From Isoetes taiwanensis (Eukaryota > Streptophyta > Lycopodiopsida > Isoetales > Isoetaceae), in contig JAJEKV010000859.1 in assembly GCA_021234155.1 (NCBI GenBank), positions 1 to 64,000 of the forward strand: a stretch of DNA of 64,000 nt, given 5' to 3'. Below are positions 1-12,771 of this stretch, one piece after another; the first letter of the stretch is position 1; each line of letters opens with the position of its first letter. The notes under the pieces are model-generated. The model had not been told where the DNA came from and searched no databases. It saw nothing but the letters and a program-made list of their open reading frames with translations. The position numbers were made by a program, and so were the translations under genes.

Positions 1-199
1 TTATCAAGGAGAGGTTATTTTCAAGTCCCCAGATTTAGGGGGAAAACAATCAGGAAGGACGGGTTATTTTCAAGTCCTGAGATTTGGAGCCAGTGGAGGA
101 AGGTGGTGTCAAAATTAGCCAGGATATATGCAGTGTAGAAAATAATATCTGAATGAAGTTTTTGACCACCTCAGGTTGGCATAACGCTTAAATGTATTA

Positions 200-760
200 T
201 TTCTAAACGTTGGAAGTGTTTCAATACATTTTGCAAACAACTTGGTTACACAAGTCCTACTATTGGGCTCTAATAGCCCGCATCATTCCAAAATGCATGT
301 GCCCACGATCGGGCCGGATAGAGATCCTTAGGTATTCTAATATACGCATCGGACATAGGGTCTTCCATGATGCGCTCAAAAATCTTAACAATCTTCTAAT
401 TGTGCACATCGATGGCGACCACATTTCCACATATGAAGAACACGATATGGGCCAACCCATATGCAAAACTGTTTTTTATCTCTCCGGAAAATATCCCACA
501 GAAAATTACCCAAGATTGTGAAAGGCCATATAAATCAATATTTTGAATTTCCTTTCGGCTGGTGATGGATTGGAGTCGAAAAAACAACCCCATGGGGCTA
601 CAGATTATCCTCGCTCGAAGGTCATGCCTTGGATGCCTACCTTGACCGCCACCTCTCTCTCTTTTTTTTTTTTTGAAAAAATCGTGATTTTCTGCACAAT
701 GTTTTTAGCAAGGCCCTGTCATACCCTAGAGCGCATGTCTTGTTTCTAGATTACAGTACA
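200..760. repeat. dispersed repeat family U, copy 1
   Basis: This stretch recurs at about 3405-3955 in the same orientation, and its last part recurs again at about 10629-10760. Shared blocks include the segment around the words tgcattttgg/ccaaaatgcatgtgcc, the 'gattatcctcgctcgaaggtca' block, a poly-T tract and a terminal 'gattttctgcacaat' block. The open frames in it are not conserved between copies, so I treat it as non-coding repeat, class unknown. Confidence 0.6.
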
Positions 761-910
761 TGGTTCTATTTCAACACACACCAAGCGGATGATATGTCAC
801 TATACCACATGCCAAGGCACAACAGATTGTCCCAGTGCCATAGGCAATAGCGTACACATCTTTAACACGTTATATAAAATTCAAGTTGTTGAGGGGTGCA
901 TCATGAGCAC

Positions 911-1018
911 AAGTTGAAGTTCAGAAATACTAGTGATGTGATACAAGGCAGTGAATGGAGAAATAAGTTGAAGTCCAGAAATACTAGTGATGTGATATAA
1001 GGCAGTGAATGGAGAATA
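911..1018. repeat. 54-bp tandem duplication
   Basis: Two head-to-tail units (911-964 and 965-1018) differ at only a few positions. A single related unit occurs at about 5792-5925, so the tandem duplication arose locally inside a dispersed repeat. Confidence 0.85.
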
Positions 1019-1169
1019 TTTGGTTGGGAACACATATTGGACATGAACTAGTGAGAAGCATTTGGTGATTTTGTAAGGACTACCACTTTGCTTGTGATCT
1101 AGAATGATCAAGAAGTTGGATGAATGTAATAGTTTGGGGAGTCAATTTTTCTGTCATTTCTTTTGTTAT

Positions 1170-2035
1170 GCAAGATGATTTTATTTCAATATACTTTGGC
1201 ACATCAAGCAAATAATGCGTCCAACCCCATGTGCTACCATAAAAATGAATGGATACCATGAAAGGGATCACCAAAAATTACCATGCAATAAAAAAAATCC
1301 AATTCAAAAAAAAAATGTTGAATCACAAATTGCATTGAAACAACTGATACGCCACCTCAAAAGGCAACACTAAAATTTGTTTGAGGCCTATTGCTTTTGC
1401 AGTCAAGAATGGCGGGTTGATAAATAGAAATTGGAATTCTAGTGGGACGCAGCAACTGTAACAAAAATTTCAAGTCAAGCCGAAATTAAGGCATTCGACT
1501 ATCCAGCCACATCGCTTGGATGTAGGAATTAGGAAAGCCTTTCCGTAGGTTGAGAGTTCATCTTGTGACGTATAAAATCATAGTTTTAGGTCAACTAAAG
1601 TGCCCAAGGAACTCAGATTCCTTAATGGACAACATGTATTCCGCCTTCTTGAGAGGAATGGAAAGTAATTATCTTCGAAGCAAGTTTAGGCCCTAGGGAA
1701 GTCCTCAATATATCCAGTCGAAATAGATTCTTTTAGAGTACTAATATACTTCAAGATCAAAAGGAATGCTCCACTTATTTGAATATTTTTCTTAGATCCT
1801 GAAAGGAGGAAGATCAAATGTATGCTACAAGAGATAGTCTAGAGTCACTGTCTCAATTGTTTACTAAGCTATAAGAATGCTTATATTGTGTTTGAATGAT
1901 GTGGTGAGTCCAAGTCTATGGTTGACATGAAAACAAAATAATGTCCTCACCTTTACACTCCTCATAGCAAAACATGCATACCATCTTTCAAAGGTAATTT
2001 CTGAATTACCTATTGTGTGTCGTTCGTTCTTAATC
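1170..2035. repeat. dispersed repeat family V, copy 1
   Basis: About 860 bp matches 9412-10265 in the same orientation with scattered substitutions and small indels. No conserved reading frame is visible across the two copies. It is probably a fragment of an unclassified mobile element. Confidence 0.75.
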
Positions 2036-2650
2036 TGCACACAAGTTTTTCCTTACATCAATGCAAGACTTTCATTATGAACTTTGCGCTAATATAGTTT
2101 TTTAAACTGAAGTACCTTTGATGCAACAATAAATAACAGAATCAAAAGGTATGTCAAGGAACAACAAATGAAATAGGCATGGCATTTAACACTTTGTACA
2201 TACCTGTAATCAGCTTTCATCTCCTTGCTTGTAGTACTTATCATATCCATCCTTTTCTTACCTGCTTCACTATCAATTATGGCAGCCACCCAGGAGATAG
2301 AATGGCCAAGAACCAAAGAATCTATGAAGAAAACAAAATAAAGGCACTCCCTCGTGCATTCTAAGTTACACATTAAGGCAGTGCTCTATAATACAATGCC
2401 ATCAGCTTCATTACTGGCAGAAATCTTACTCTGTAACATGAACTTATTTTCAGAAAATAAGAATACACATGCATTAACCATCAAATTTTGTGCTCAGAAC
2501 ATTAAAAGCTCCACTCCATTTGCAAGGTGAATTAGAAGTTTCTTACAACCTAGAATGCACAACCCATATTCCATCATTGCTCATGCACAAAACCTCCATA
2601 ATGACATATTTAACAAAATTTGGACTTATTCAAATCTAATAAATGTACTT
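2036..2650. other. intergenic, nothing recognised
   Basis: Low-complexity A/T-leaning sequence with only short chance reading frames. I see no gene or repeat structure here. Confidence 0.5.
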
Positions 2651-2832
2651 CAAGGATGCCATCATAATATTATATGTATTTTTAGCTCTTATTGATTTTA
2701 ATAATTTAAATAAAAAATATGATACTTACTAAAGTTTAAAGTTGCTTTCTAATCTAATTCTCAGTTTCATCTATTTAAAATTAAATTTTCATCTAAGATA
2801 ACTCTGTATAATTAAAATACTATTCTTTTTAA

Positions 2833-3025
2833 AATATTTAAAGAAAGTTTTAGATTGAAATTAATTAAATAATTACGTTTATTTTTAATAAAAAATGAAT
2901 AGTTTATTATTGATTAAATGTCAATATATTTTATCTCATCAATAATAAATTATTCGATAGTTATTTCTAAACCAATAATTTTATATCATTTAATTAATTT
3001 CAACCTAAAACTTTTCTTAAAGTAT
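2833..3025. repeat. AT-rich foldback (MITE-like) sequence
   Basis: The left arm (about 2833-2916) is an imperfect reverse complement of the right arm (about 2938-3025), for example the tttagattgaaattaattaaa block against its counterpart at 2988-3022. The surrounding 2650-3300 region is very AT-rich. This is typical of a foldback element or MITE, but I cannot define exact ends or a target-site duplication. Confidence 0.5.
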
Positions 3026-3404
3026 TTTTAAAGTGTAAGAGTCTGTAAATTGTGAAATTCTAATAGTTTCAAGTCAATCGTTTATCAAACCATCAGGTTT
3101 CATTTAATTATCATGATTGCTAAATTTGAATCTGTTAAATCACTATAAAATGAAATTTTTATATTCTTGAAATGTCTAACTCTAAATAGATTCAAATGAA
3201 GATTAGTTTGGAAATCAAGTTTATTCTTTGATAACCATTACAGTTTTAATTGAAAGATAAACTTATATAATTAAAACTTATAAAAATTATAACAATCAAG
3301 AAGAATCCAACAAAACATATATTCTTATAATGGCGTTCTTGAAGTGCTATCTATTAAATCTGAATAAGTCCAAATTTTGTTATATACATCATCATACCAC
3401 AAAC

Positions 3405-3960
3405 TATACATTTGCAGCAACACATTTGCAGCTCTAACAGTCTGCACCATTCCAAAATGCATGTGCCATGACCAGCACCATATAGAGATCCTTAGGTATT
3501 CTGATATACGCATCAGACATAGGATCTTCCATGGTCTGCTCAAAACTCTTGGCAATCTTCTAATTGTGCACATCTGATGGTAGCCACGCTTCCATAAATG
3601 AAGAACACGATATGGTCCAACCCATATGCCAAACTATTTTTTATTTCTCCATAGAATATCCCACGGGAAATTACTCAAAATCATCAAAGGCCATATAGTC
3701 AACATTTTGCATTTTCTTTCGGTTGGATGGTGGATTGGAGTAAAAAAAGCAACCCTGTGAGGCTCCAGATTATCCTCGCTCGAAGGTCAAGCCTTGGATG
3801 CCTACGTTGACAGCCACCCCTCCCCCCCTTTTTTTTTTGAAAAATTCTTGATTTTCTGCACAATTTGGCTTTAGAAAAATTCATGATTTTCTGCACAATT
3901 TTGTTCACAAGGAAGGCCCCGTCATACCCTAGAGCGCATGTCTTGTTTCTAGATTATGGT
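3405..3960. repeat. dispersed repeat family U, copy 2
   Basis: Second copy of the repeat at 200-760, in the same orientation. It contains an additional local duplication of the 'gaaaaattc.tgattttctgcacaatt' block near 3838-3903. Confidence 0.6.
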
Positions 3961-4033
3961 ACCACGGATTGTCCCAGTGTCATAGGCAATAGCGTACACA
4001 TCTTTAGCACAAGCTTTTGAACAAGTTTTTGTT

Positions 4034-5777
4034 TTATGCGCTCATGCCATAATGATATCTGCCAATGCAAACATGTTTCATCTTTATCACCTTGTTACGA
4101 TCAATGTGTTTCGGGAACAATAGCATAGAACGTTGATGTAAATTGAAGTTAATGAAACACAAACCAAGTGTCACATCCTTGCCTTCAAGCATACTTATAG
4201 CAGCATCAGTTTTCAGCCCTTCAAAACCAAGCGACACTGGTCCTCTGGGATTTCTCCTAAACATAGCCACAAATGGGTTAGTTTTGTTGCTCTGCTGAAA
4301 CCCATTATTATAAGCAAACTCTACAATCGGCAAATAGTCCTCCCATCTGGATTTCTGAGTGGCCACATAAGATCTCAACATATCCTCCAGAATCTGTTTC
4401 ACTATTTTAGTTTGCCCATCTATTTCAGGATGATCTCCACTAGAGAACTGAAGGGTGCATTTTAATACAGAGAACAATTCCCGCCAGAAATTCCCAGTGA
4501 ATTTCACATCTCGATCGCTTACAATAGCTTTGGGTAATCCAAAAATAGGGAATACATGCTGCATATAAGCCTTGGCCACCGCCAAGCCATCAACATTCTT
4601 TGTCAGAGGTATAACGCGTGCATACTTCGTCAACCTATCCACAATGACAAGTATCTGAGTATAGTGATGCATAGTACGAGGCAGCTTCACAATGAAATCC
4701 ATAGAGATTTCACTCCACCTCTCCTCTGGCACAGGCAGAGGTTGCAATAGTCCTGGAGTCTTGCCTTGACCTGCTTTAACCTGCTGACAAATCTCACAAA
4801 CTTTCACATATTCTGCACATGTTCTTTCAAACCAAGCCAGTAAAACATTCTTTTGAGTGATTCATAGGTTTTCCATTCATCTCCATGTCCAGTATAAGGT
4901 GCATCATGAAATTCACTCAATAACTGCTTACGCAAAGTGTCCACAGCATGAACATAAATACGTCCCTTATGATACCAAAGTCCATCTTGGATATCCCAAG
5001 CATCAAGTAACTTGGATAGATGCCGCATACTCAAAATACAGGCATCCAAGTCATATGCTTGTCTAATCTGTGATGCCAAAGCAATTTCATATTGAACCAT
5101 CACATTTACTTTTCGAACCCTAGAGAGAGCATCAGCAACAAGATTCTTTTTCCCGGGAAGATGTTCAACGTGAAAATGAAATTGAGAAAGAAAGTCCAAC
5201 TACCTTGCTTGCCTTGGACTTACCTCGGCCTGGCTTTGCAGAAATTTCAACGGTTTATGATCAATATAGACCACAAACTCACACTTGTTGCGGAGATAAT
5301 GTTTCCGGACTTTGAACGCATGAATCATTGCTAGTAACTCCTGCTCATAGGTGGAATAGTTCTTCTCAACAGCATTGAATTGGCAACTTTCATAGGCCAC
5401 CACCCTACCATCCTGCATGAGAACAGCACTAATGGCATAATCACATGCATATGTGTAAACCTTATAAGATTTACTCGTGTCTGGAATCAACAGACTAGGT
5501 GTCGAGGTCAGTAACCTCTTCAACATATCCATTGCCTACTGCTGCTTCGCTGCCCATTGCCAATGGACATTAGTTTTAAATAACATAGTTAGAGCAGCTG
5601 CAATCTTAGCAAACTTCCAGAAAAGTCGGCGATAATAGATGGCCAACCCCAGGAAACTACGCAAGATACAATGTGGCCCAAATATTCCACCTTTGCTTTC
5701 AAAAACTCATACTTTGACATTTTTGCATATAACTTATGCTGTCTGAGCAGAGTTAGCACAAAATGCAAATGATTCAA
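4034..5777 (-). pseudogene. decayed Ty3/gypsy pol: RT end, RNase H, integrase
   Basis: Minus-strand pol remnant read in order. At 5777-5589 is the end of the reverse transcriptase (LYAKMSKYEF, VEYLGHIVS). RNase H follows at 5532-4804 (EQELLAMIHAF, YIDHKPLKFL, then LPGKKNLVADALSRV). Then comes the integrase zinc-binding region and core at 4804-4034 (CEICQQVKAG, SMDFIVKLP, SDRDVKFTGNFW). The first two catalytic Asp contexts are present, but the GQTE motif reads GQTK, so the catalytic Glu is lost. Frames are interrupted by stops and shifts. Gag, protease, most of RT and both LTRs are not found. It belongs to the Ty3/gypsy group but diverges strongly from the large element at 22,816-35,853. Confidence 0.9.
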
Positions 5778-5930
5778 ATGCTATCACGAGCACAAGTTGA
5801 ATTCCAGAAATACTAGTGATGTGAACTAGTGAGGAGCATTTGGTAATCTTGTATTTTGCTGGTGATCCAGAATGATCAAGAAGTTGGATGAATGTAATGG
5901 TCTGGGGGGTCAATTTTTTAGCACACCAGC
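5778..5930. repeat. copy of the repeat at 900-1140
   Basis: The block 'agcacaagttgaa..ccagaaatactagtgatgtg' through 'gaatgatcaagaagttggatgaatgtaat' matches 905-1135. It adjoins the 5' break of the gypsy remnant. Confidence 0.7.
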
Positions 5931-7910
5931 CCTACCGGGCCTACAGCCTTTCCTCAAATTCTAGCCTATCCACGTGTAATTTCCATGTCATCAAAATCTG
6001 ATGTGCCTTATTTTGCACCATCAGATCTTGGCTTTCGCATATCTAAGGCCAGGGAAATTAGAAAATTGGCAAAAATAGCTCTGGGAGATGGAAAGGGTCT
6101 CTTGTTTGTCGTGCATGTTTTCCCTCCGGTGCTAGTCGTTCCATCCGCCATACCCTTTGGTGGCTCCTCTGTTTCTCCCTATCAGTTCAACTCTTTCAAG
6201 TTTCGTGTTTCCTTTTTATTTTGGATTTAGGTTTTTCCGTTTGCCATAACCCCATGGATTTCTGCAAGCCCAATTCCATCAGTCACGAGCCATCTCTTGG
6301 CTCTGCAGAAAAACAGTAGGGTTTTTTTTCATCCATCTTCTCCTCAACCAAAGACGTTGCCTCTGCATTGCCAGACTATTTAGAGGAGAAGATGAAGCAT
6401 GCCAAATGGTCGCCACAGCAAGCGGAAACTAGAGATCACACGCAAGAAATTTCCTAATTTTTACGGTAGGTCTTAATTTGCTCCAGATTCAGATATGATT
6501 TTCGATTTGCATTCTTGGATAAGCATATTGTGTGTAGTGGAATTGGATGATTTATATTTTTAGGAAATTGACTAATGAAACTCTGATCTTGGATGATTTA
6601 TACTGCCTGTTGTTTCGGAATCTGCCATGGCAAGGAGCTTCATTTAGCAATTTGCATTTTTGTCTAATCTTTCACAAACCTAGGCAAAAGCAAATGGTCA
6701 TGCCCTCAGGCTTTTTCCGTCAACGGCCATGTCTTGCTTCCATTTTTTTGTAAATGGCATCAAGCATGCTGGAATCATCTGCTTATTTGATTACAGATTA
6801 TGGGCATGTGCTTAAATGCTGGACTATAAGTCAACCTTGCTTGGGAAGCCTTTTTGGATTAGTTGTGGTTTAGATCAGCATCTACAAGGCTGGCATGGCA
6901 ATTTTATGTATATCTCAAGAGCTCTAGCCATGAGCATCCTTCTTTGCAATCCATCGCATTGATGATTTTAGTTGCAGCATTATTTTCTGCTTTGGTTGCC
7001 AGGCTTTCTTGTACAACTGGAACAAGGATCTATCTGTATGCTCAGATGAATAATTTGTTAGCAGGTCTATCGTTGTGTAGCTTTCTTACAAGGTCAAAGC
7101 CGTTTACCATTGAGCTCACATTAAACATAAGTTGGGTAGCTTTTACGTAAGAGATGCTTTATCAGCAGCAAAGACAAATAAATTGTAGCACCTATCTAGC
7201 ATTGCTGCTCTGGAGCACTCCTTTAAAGAGAAATCGTGTAGCTTTTATCTAAGGTCCCAGATATTCATCTAACCACTCTAGTTCTTGCAACAGGCATTAA
7301 AATTGAACACTTTTGGCAGCTGGAATGGTTGTGGATAACATAGCCATGGCATTTTATTTTGCTGTCATATTGTCCTTTCCGTAATCTAGAATCTCCTAAC
7401 GGGAAAGCAATAGTTCTAAAGGTAGAGTGCATAGGCTTGCTCCTCTCGCTTGTCATCTAAGCGTAAATCTCCTCCTTAATCTCATAAAATATCTTTCTTA
7501 TTATGGAGGTATGTATTTAGTCCATGAGGAAACAATCAAGTCATCTATAATGAGCATCTTAAGCTCTTTAGCATGAGCATCTGCAGTGGCAGCATGCAGT
7601 ATTGGGAAATGCTTGGCATCTTTGCTTCGTTATCCATTTGAAGGTTAGTCACATCTTTTTTGTGTTCTTTATTGGTTCTATTGATGTTATGCTTTTAACA
7701 TATAGAATGTTGCTTCATTTGTCCTGTGGTTTGGCCTTGCATTGATGACTTTAGTTGCAATATTATTTTTGCTTTGGTTATGAGGCTTTCTTGTACAACG
7801 GGAACAAGGATCTATCTCAGATGCTCGGATTTGCAATAGGGCCAAGTTTTGTGTAAGTTATCCAAGTCTACTCAAGGTTTTGTGATTTTTTTGCTAGCAC
7901 TTTATTGCAA
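5931..7910. other. no confident gene; short repeats
   Basis: A short open frame at 5985-6230 (plus, 81 codons) has no recognisable domain. Two related 95-bp segments lie at about 6958-7050 and 7740-7832. A donor-like ggtagg at about 6463 follows a CT-rich leader, so a decayed 5' exon is possible, but I cannot assign it to a family. Confidence 0.4.
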
Positions 7911-7911
7911 C

Positions 7912-8025
7912 ATGTCTAGATTACCAAAGGAAACGTTCAAAGTCGAGGCCATTAGGCTAGGGAAACGCCCCTCTTCAGAGACCTCGATATCTTTGCCAGA
8001 TGCCATTGTTGATTTTGAAGACTAG
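7912..8025 (+). CDS. small unidentified ORF (37 aa)
   Basis: ATG to TAG encodes 37 residues beginning MSRLPKETFKVEAIR and ending IVDFED. Composition is protein-like (mixed charged and hydrophobic residues) and it follows a T-rich stretch, so it could be the last exon of a larger or broken gene. No family recognised. It may equally be a chance frame. Confidence 0.2.
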   Translation: MSRLPKETFKVEAIRLGKRPSSETSISLPDAIVDFED

Positions 8026-8252
8026 TCCCATGCTCCAGCTTGGGTTAGATGGTTTGTATTTTCATTTCTATCCCAGGCTTTGTCATTCTATAACAGCTTT
8101 GAGGTTTATTGGATTTGAGGTTCCTATCTCGTTTGTTTGTTGGTTGGAGACCATTTCGTGGATAAGTAGTCTCAACTATTTGATCAACTAAGATGTCTTT
8201 TGCAACTAGAACCAGAGCTTCTTATGCTTATGGAAGTCTGTTGATTCTATTC

Positions 8253-8350
8253 TACCAAACTTCTGATCATACATTTTGTTAACCATCCTGATGTCTGATT
8301 ATACCAAACTTCTGATCATACATTTTGTTAACCATCCTGATGTCTGATTA
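8253..8350. repeat. 49-bp tandem duplication
   Basis: Units 8253-8301 and 8302-8350 are essentially identical (accaaacttctgatcatac...), indicating a recent local duplication. Confidence 0.9.
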
Positions 8351-9090
8351 TGGGATGCAAGTTGGAAGCGTCTTCATTTATTTATCTTAGAGTTGCAGGC
8401 TAGTACCTTTTTTTTATTATTGCATTTTAGATGGCCCCTTCACTTGTTGAACCTTCACTTGTTGAACGCCTCACACATCTCACTAGATACCTCACTAAAT
8501 AGCAACAAGCATGCTTGTAAGTGCTTGGTTCTTATCGTTGCAATAATTCTAGTTCTCAAGCTACTCTGGCCAAATATGTAAGTTTGTAAATGCTTGTTTC
8601 TTGTCACTTGCAATATCGTACCAAAGACCTTAGAAAAATGTGGCACAGTATTTGTCCATTAGAATAAGTATTGGGATGATTGGGTTGCACCTTTGTAGCA
8701 TATGAGGTAAGAGTGCTCATGTAAGTAAGAGGGCACCATGTAATTATTCTCGCGGACTGTCTTTGGATAGCCTCTTGATTGAGCAAAGTTTTACCCTAAA
8801 GTATGGCATAAGCAGGTAAACTTCAAACTACAAATTATTTACAAATGTCTCTGTTACAAATGCTCTTTGTTATAATCAATAGGAACACGAATATATTTAA
8901 ACATTTCTTTCTTAAACAACTTGCAAGTTAATAACCATTGCTCCATACGGCGCAAAGACAATGACAAAACCTACATAGGCCAGACGACAAATATCGAGGC
9001 ATGATCATGTCATCAGGAAATGAAGTCGATTGAAAAAATGATTAAGGACATTGCCAAGTACAAACCATTCCATGATCATTTCGAATTCCA
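8351..9090. other. intergenic, nothing recognised
   Basis: Only short unsupported reading frames; no repeat structure or domain seen. Confidence 0.4.
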
Positions 9091-9177
9091 AATACTTCAT
9101 ACAACTAACAATAAAAAAAAAGCTAACAAATTAAATACTTCATACAACTAACAATAAGAAAAAAGCTAACAAATTAA
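9091..9177. repeat. 43-bp tandem duplication
   Basis: The block 'aatacttcatacaactaac...gctaacaaatta' occurs twice in tandem with a 43-bp period. Confidence 0.85.
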
Positions 9178-9411
9178 AAAGAAAATCCAACAAGAACAAG
9201 CCATCATGACAGGCTACAACAATCTAGCAGTCAACGCGTTCAAAATAAGAAAGTACGACCTTCTAAATGGCTTTAACTTTGACTTTGGATACAAGGGAAA
9301 AAGATTAGCCAACAATCACAGTCTAGTGATACCAAGCCTAAATAAAAACTTAAAAGGTCTTACCTTGCTAAAGCCTTCTGGTGTGCCTTTTGCTAGTTTG
9401 ACATTTTTTTT

Positions 9412-10265
9412 ATTATACAAGACGATTTTATTTCAATATACTTTGGCACATCAAGCAAATAATGTGTCCAAGCCCGTGTGCTGCCATAAAAATGAACAGA
9501 TATCGTGAAAGGGATCACCAAAAATTACCACGCAATCGAAAAATTCTAATCCAAAATACGTCACCTCAAAAGGCAACGCTAAAATTTTTTTGAGGCCTAT
9601 TGCTTTTGCAGTCAAGAATGGCGGGTTTTACTCTTTTCATAGTTGATAAGTAGAAATTGAAATTCTAGTGGGATGCACCAATACAATTGTAATAAAATTT
9701 TCAAGTCAAGCCAAAATTAAAGCATTCTACTATCCAGCAACATCGCTTGGATGTAGGGAATTAGCAAAGCCTTTCCATAGGTTGAGAGGTCATCCTGTGG
9801 TGTATAAAATCGTGGTTTTAGGGATTTGCTCAACAAAAGTGCCCAAGGAAACCAAATTCCTTAATGGACAACATGTATTCTGCCTTCTTGAGAGGAATGG
9901 AAAGCAATTATCTTCAAAGCAAGTTCAGGCCTTAGGCAAGTCCTCAATATGTCCAGTGGAAATAGATTCTTTTACAAGATGCGAATATAGATCAAAAGTA
10001 ACGCTCCACTTTTTCGAATATTTTTCTTAGACCTTGAAAGGAGGAAGATCAAATGTATGCTACAAGAGATAGTCTAGAGGCACTATCTCAATTGTTTACC
10101 AAGCTATAAGAATGCTTATATCGTGTTTGAACGATGTGGCGAGTCCAAGTCTATGGATGACATGAAAACAAAATAGCGTCTTCACATTTTTACTCCTCAT
10201 AGCAAAACATGCATACCATCTTTCACAAGTAATTTTTGAATTACCTATTGTGTGGCCATTTGCAG
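9412..10265. repeat. dispersed repeat family V, copy 2
   Basis: Direct copy of 1170-2035. The shared blocks run from 'gattttatttcaatatactt' to 'gtaattt.tgaattacctattgtgtg'. The copies differ by scattered substitutions and small indels. Confidence 0.75.
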
Positions 10266-10628
10266 AGTGGAAATAATATATGTGGCCATATGTTGACACA
10301 TGGAAAAGCAAATGATTTGCAGTAGACAAGTACGATGTGAAAAGAACCTTCAATAGGTGACTCTTGCCTTCAATTTGATTCTCTAATTTGCATTTTCTAG
10401 AGTACATGTTCAGAAATCAGGTAGATCAAATTTGCCAGCATCGTTGATGCATGTGCCAAAGAAGGTCATCTATGTCATAGCAAGCATATGAATACGAGGA
10501 TCATTTGGAATTCAATATGGGATGATTTTTGTTATGGCCTTCTTAATATCCAAAGTCCAAAGAAGTATCTCAAGAAAAGTAAGCTAGAAAAAGGATATAA
10601 GCCATAATTTTATATTTGTTTGCAAATA

Positions 10629-10760
10629 GACGATGGATTGGAATCGAAAGGCAGCCCTGGGGCTACATATCATCTTCGCCAAGGACAAGATTGGACCGCC
10701 TACCCTGACAACCCCTTCCTGTTTCTTTTTGAAAATAATTCGTGATTTTCTGCACAATTA
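10629..10760. repeat. dispersed repeat family U, partial copy 3
   Basis: Matches the second half of the repeats at 540-715 and 3722-3870 (gatggattgga.tcgaaa, then gattttctgcacaatt), more diverged than the other two copies. Confidence 0.6.
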
Positions 10761-11631
10761 TCTTTACATGGCCATACCTCCATTCTAAGGGTTGTAATAC
10801 ACCCTCATCCTAAGGTTGTAATTGTTTCTACATAGGCTCTTTGTAGATAGCAGCAAATTATTGTCCTCTGACCTTCTAGCAGAATTTAAGGCATTGTGGA
10901 CCCATGGCTATTGCGTAGGCAAGGTTTGAGAGGTGGTGTTTCCAATTTTTAACACGTTCTGACAGTTATTTTATGTGGCGCTCTGGAGCATCCTTTTGAA
11001 GAAGAAGAACCTTGCCTCTTGCAGAATAGTTTGATATGGGACGGTGGACTTGACTCCAACTACCAGAGTCAGAATAGTTTTTGGACCCATTCCAAGTTGT
11101 CCAGGTACTTCCACTCCATATAAAGGAACTGGCTCCATCAAAACCCTGAATAAATGTGATTGATCTATGGTCTAGCCACTTTGGTCTAGCCACTTTATTT
11201 ATTTATGCCTAGATACCATCTAAATTTGTAGTCTTGCCATTTGCTAGACAATAGTGCCTCTGCTATAACAAATGCTAGGTCTGTCTGTGCTGGTACCTCA
11301 TTGCAATCCCGTTAGGATCGTAAAGCTGCATCAAATGTTGTATCCACTATTATAAAAGGATATTCCCCAAAGGTTGTCTAGGCTCGTGTTTGGCAGATCT
11401 CCTTTTTTCTGTAGAGCTGAGATGGCTGCTCAAGCATTCACAAAAAAAAACAAGGGAGCCCCCTTTTTCAATTTTGCATTTAATCTGGAAGGATACACCA
11501 GAAGCCACGGCACTGGATTGTTATTGCCTCAACTCCAAAAATAGAGCTCAAAGAGGGCTCTAGATTTTGTTTAGCATGTCAAACTTTTTTTTGAACATCT
11601 TTCTAATTTTTTTCATACTGTTTTAACTGAT
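10761..11631. other. intergenic, nothing recognised
   Basis: No reading frame or repeat that I can support. Confidence 0.4.
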
Positions 11632-11805
11632 AAAACAGTATTGGTGATCTAATTCTTCCGATCGTGTGCTAATTCTTCCGATCTGGTGACCATGAAATGA
11701 ATTTTCCTATCTGGCCTATTGTGGAGCCTGAATAAGGTCAATGTACCCTTTTTTATCAATAAAATAAAAATATCTTGCTTTCAAAAAAAAAAAAACAGTA
11801 TTGGT
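11632..11805 (+). mobile_element. short poly-A retroposon with 14-bp TSD
   Basis: A roughly 146-bp insert (11646-11791) ends in a poly-A run and is flanked by perfect 14-bp direct repeats AAAACAGTATTGGT (11632-11645 and 11792-11805). The tail 'tatcaataaaataaaaat' before the poly-A resembles the 3' end of plant LINEs. The best reading is a heavily 5'-truncated LINE or a SINE inserted by target-primed reverse transcription. A 15-bp motif (ctaattcttccgatc) is repeated inside at 11649 and 11669. Confidence 0.8.
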
Positions 11806-12229
11806 ATGGAAAACCGAATGGAAAAAACATTTAAGACAAGAATTTTTTGTTGAAGGACGACAGTCTATTCATCAGCACATCATGAGTACATTCTACATCA
11901 CTTTATTCTACATATCACATGGAAGCCAATCCACTACCTAGCCGCGATACCTTATTCTAGGAGCTGCTTTGCATGTGATTATCGAGTACATATGGCAGGT
12001 TTAAGGTCTCTACATATGACAAGAATGCTTTGAACCTTAACCTTTATCTTAAACCTTAATCATTGATGTAATATTTTGAACCTTATGTTTTAATTTAATG
12101 TTAGAGAATGTGGATTGCAATTTAATAATATTATACCTTATGGACTTGTTTGTGTTCGATTCCCAAAAGTCTATCTTTAAAAAAACAAGATGCTTTTTTG
12201 TTTAAAAAGAATGCCACATGTCGATATTT

Positions 12230-12266
12230 AAAATAATGTTTTTCTTATTTTGGAATATAGAGCAAA

Positions 12267-12297
<31 letters not shown>

Positions 12298-12760
12298 GGT
12301 TTTTTTCCTAGTGTAGTTCTTCAACATAATTTTTTTTAGAAAACAAGGATTTAAAAAAACCATACATGGATATTCTTTAGAACCATGTGTATTTATTTGA
12401 GAAACACCACATTTGAGAACAACTTGAAAAAATCACAGGTGGATATTTTGTTAAACCACATGTTATTACTTAGTAAAAACAACACTTGAAAACAACTACT
12501 ATCCACGTGGATATTCTGTTAAACCACATGTTGTTTTTTTAGTAAAAACAGCACTTAGAAACAACCATTATTTTGAAAAACCACATGTGGATATTCTGTT
12601 AAATCACATATTTTTTAGTAAAAACAACACCAATAAACAACGCATAGAATTTTATTAAAAGATTGTCAATTTTCTATACATAAGACAAAAAGCACATGTG
12701 TTTCTAGCATTTCCGAAACAAAACTATGGGTGGTCTTTAAGTGTTTTTTTGGCAGAAACA
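12230..12760. repeat. poly-T tract and degenerate acatgtgg/ttgttttt repeats
   Basis: A poly-T run near 12270-12298 is followed by about four degenerate units containing 'ccacatgt.g.ttttt', 'gtggatattctgttaaa' and 'agtaaaaacaacac'. The same vocabulary makes up the subterminal arrays of the CACTA element at 45934-51230, so this may be a remnant of a related element end. Confidence 0.5.
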
Positions 12761-12771
12761 ACAGCAAAATA

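Noticed and set aside
210-521. 103-residue ORF and its partial match at 3377-3577
   Set aside because: The similar peptides arise because the DNA is a dispersed repeat. Frames are not conserved between copies and the opposite strand is open too.
11649-11685. Illumina adapter contamination (cttccgatct next to cgtgtgct)
   Set aside because: The resemblance includes a 4-bp interruption, the motif is part of a 20-bp duplication, and it lies inside a retroposon with a clean TSD, so chance is more likely. Read-level inspection would settle it.
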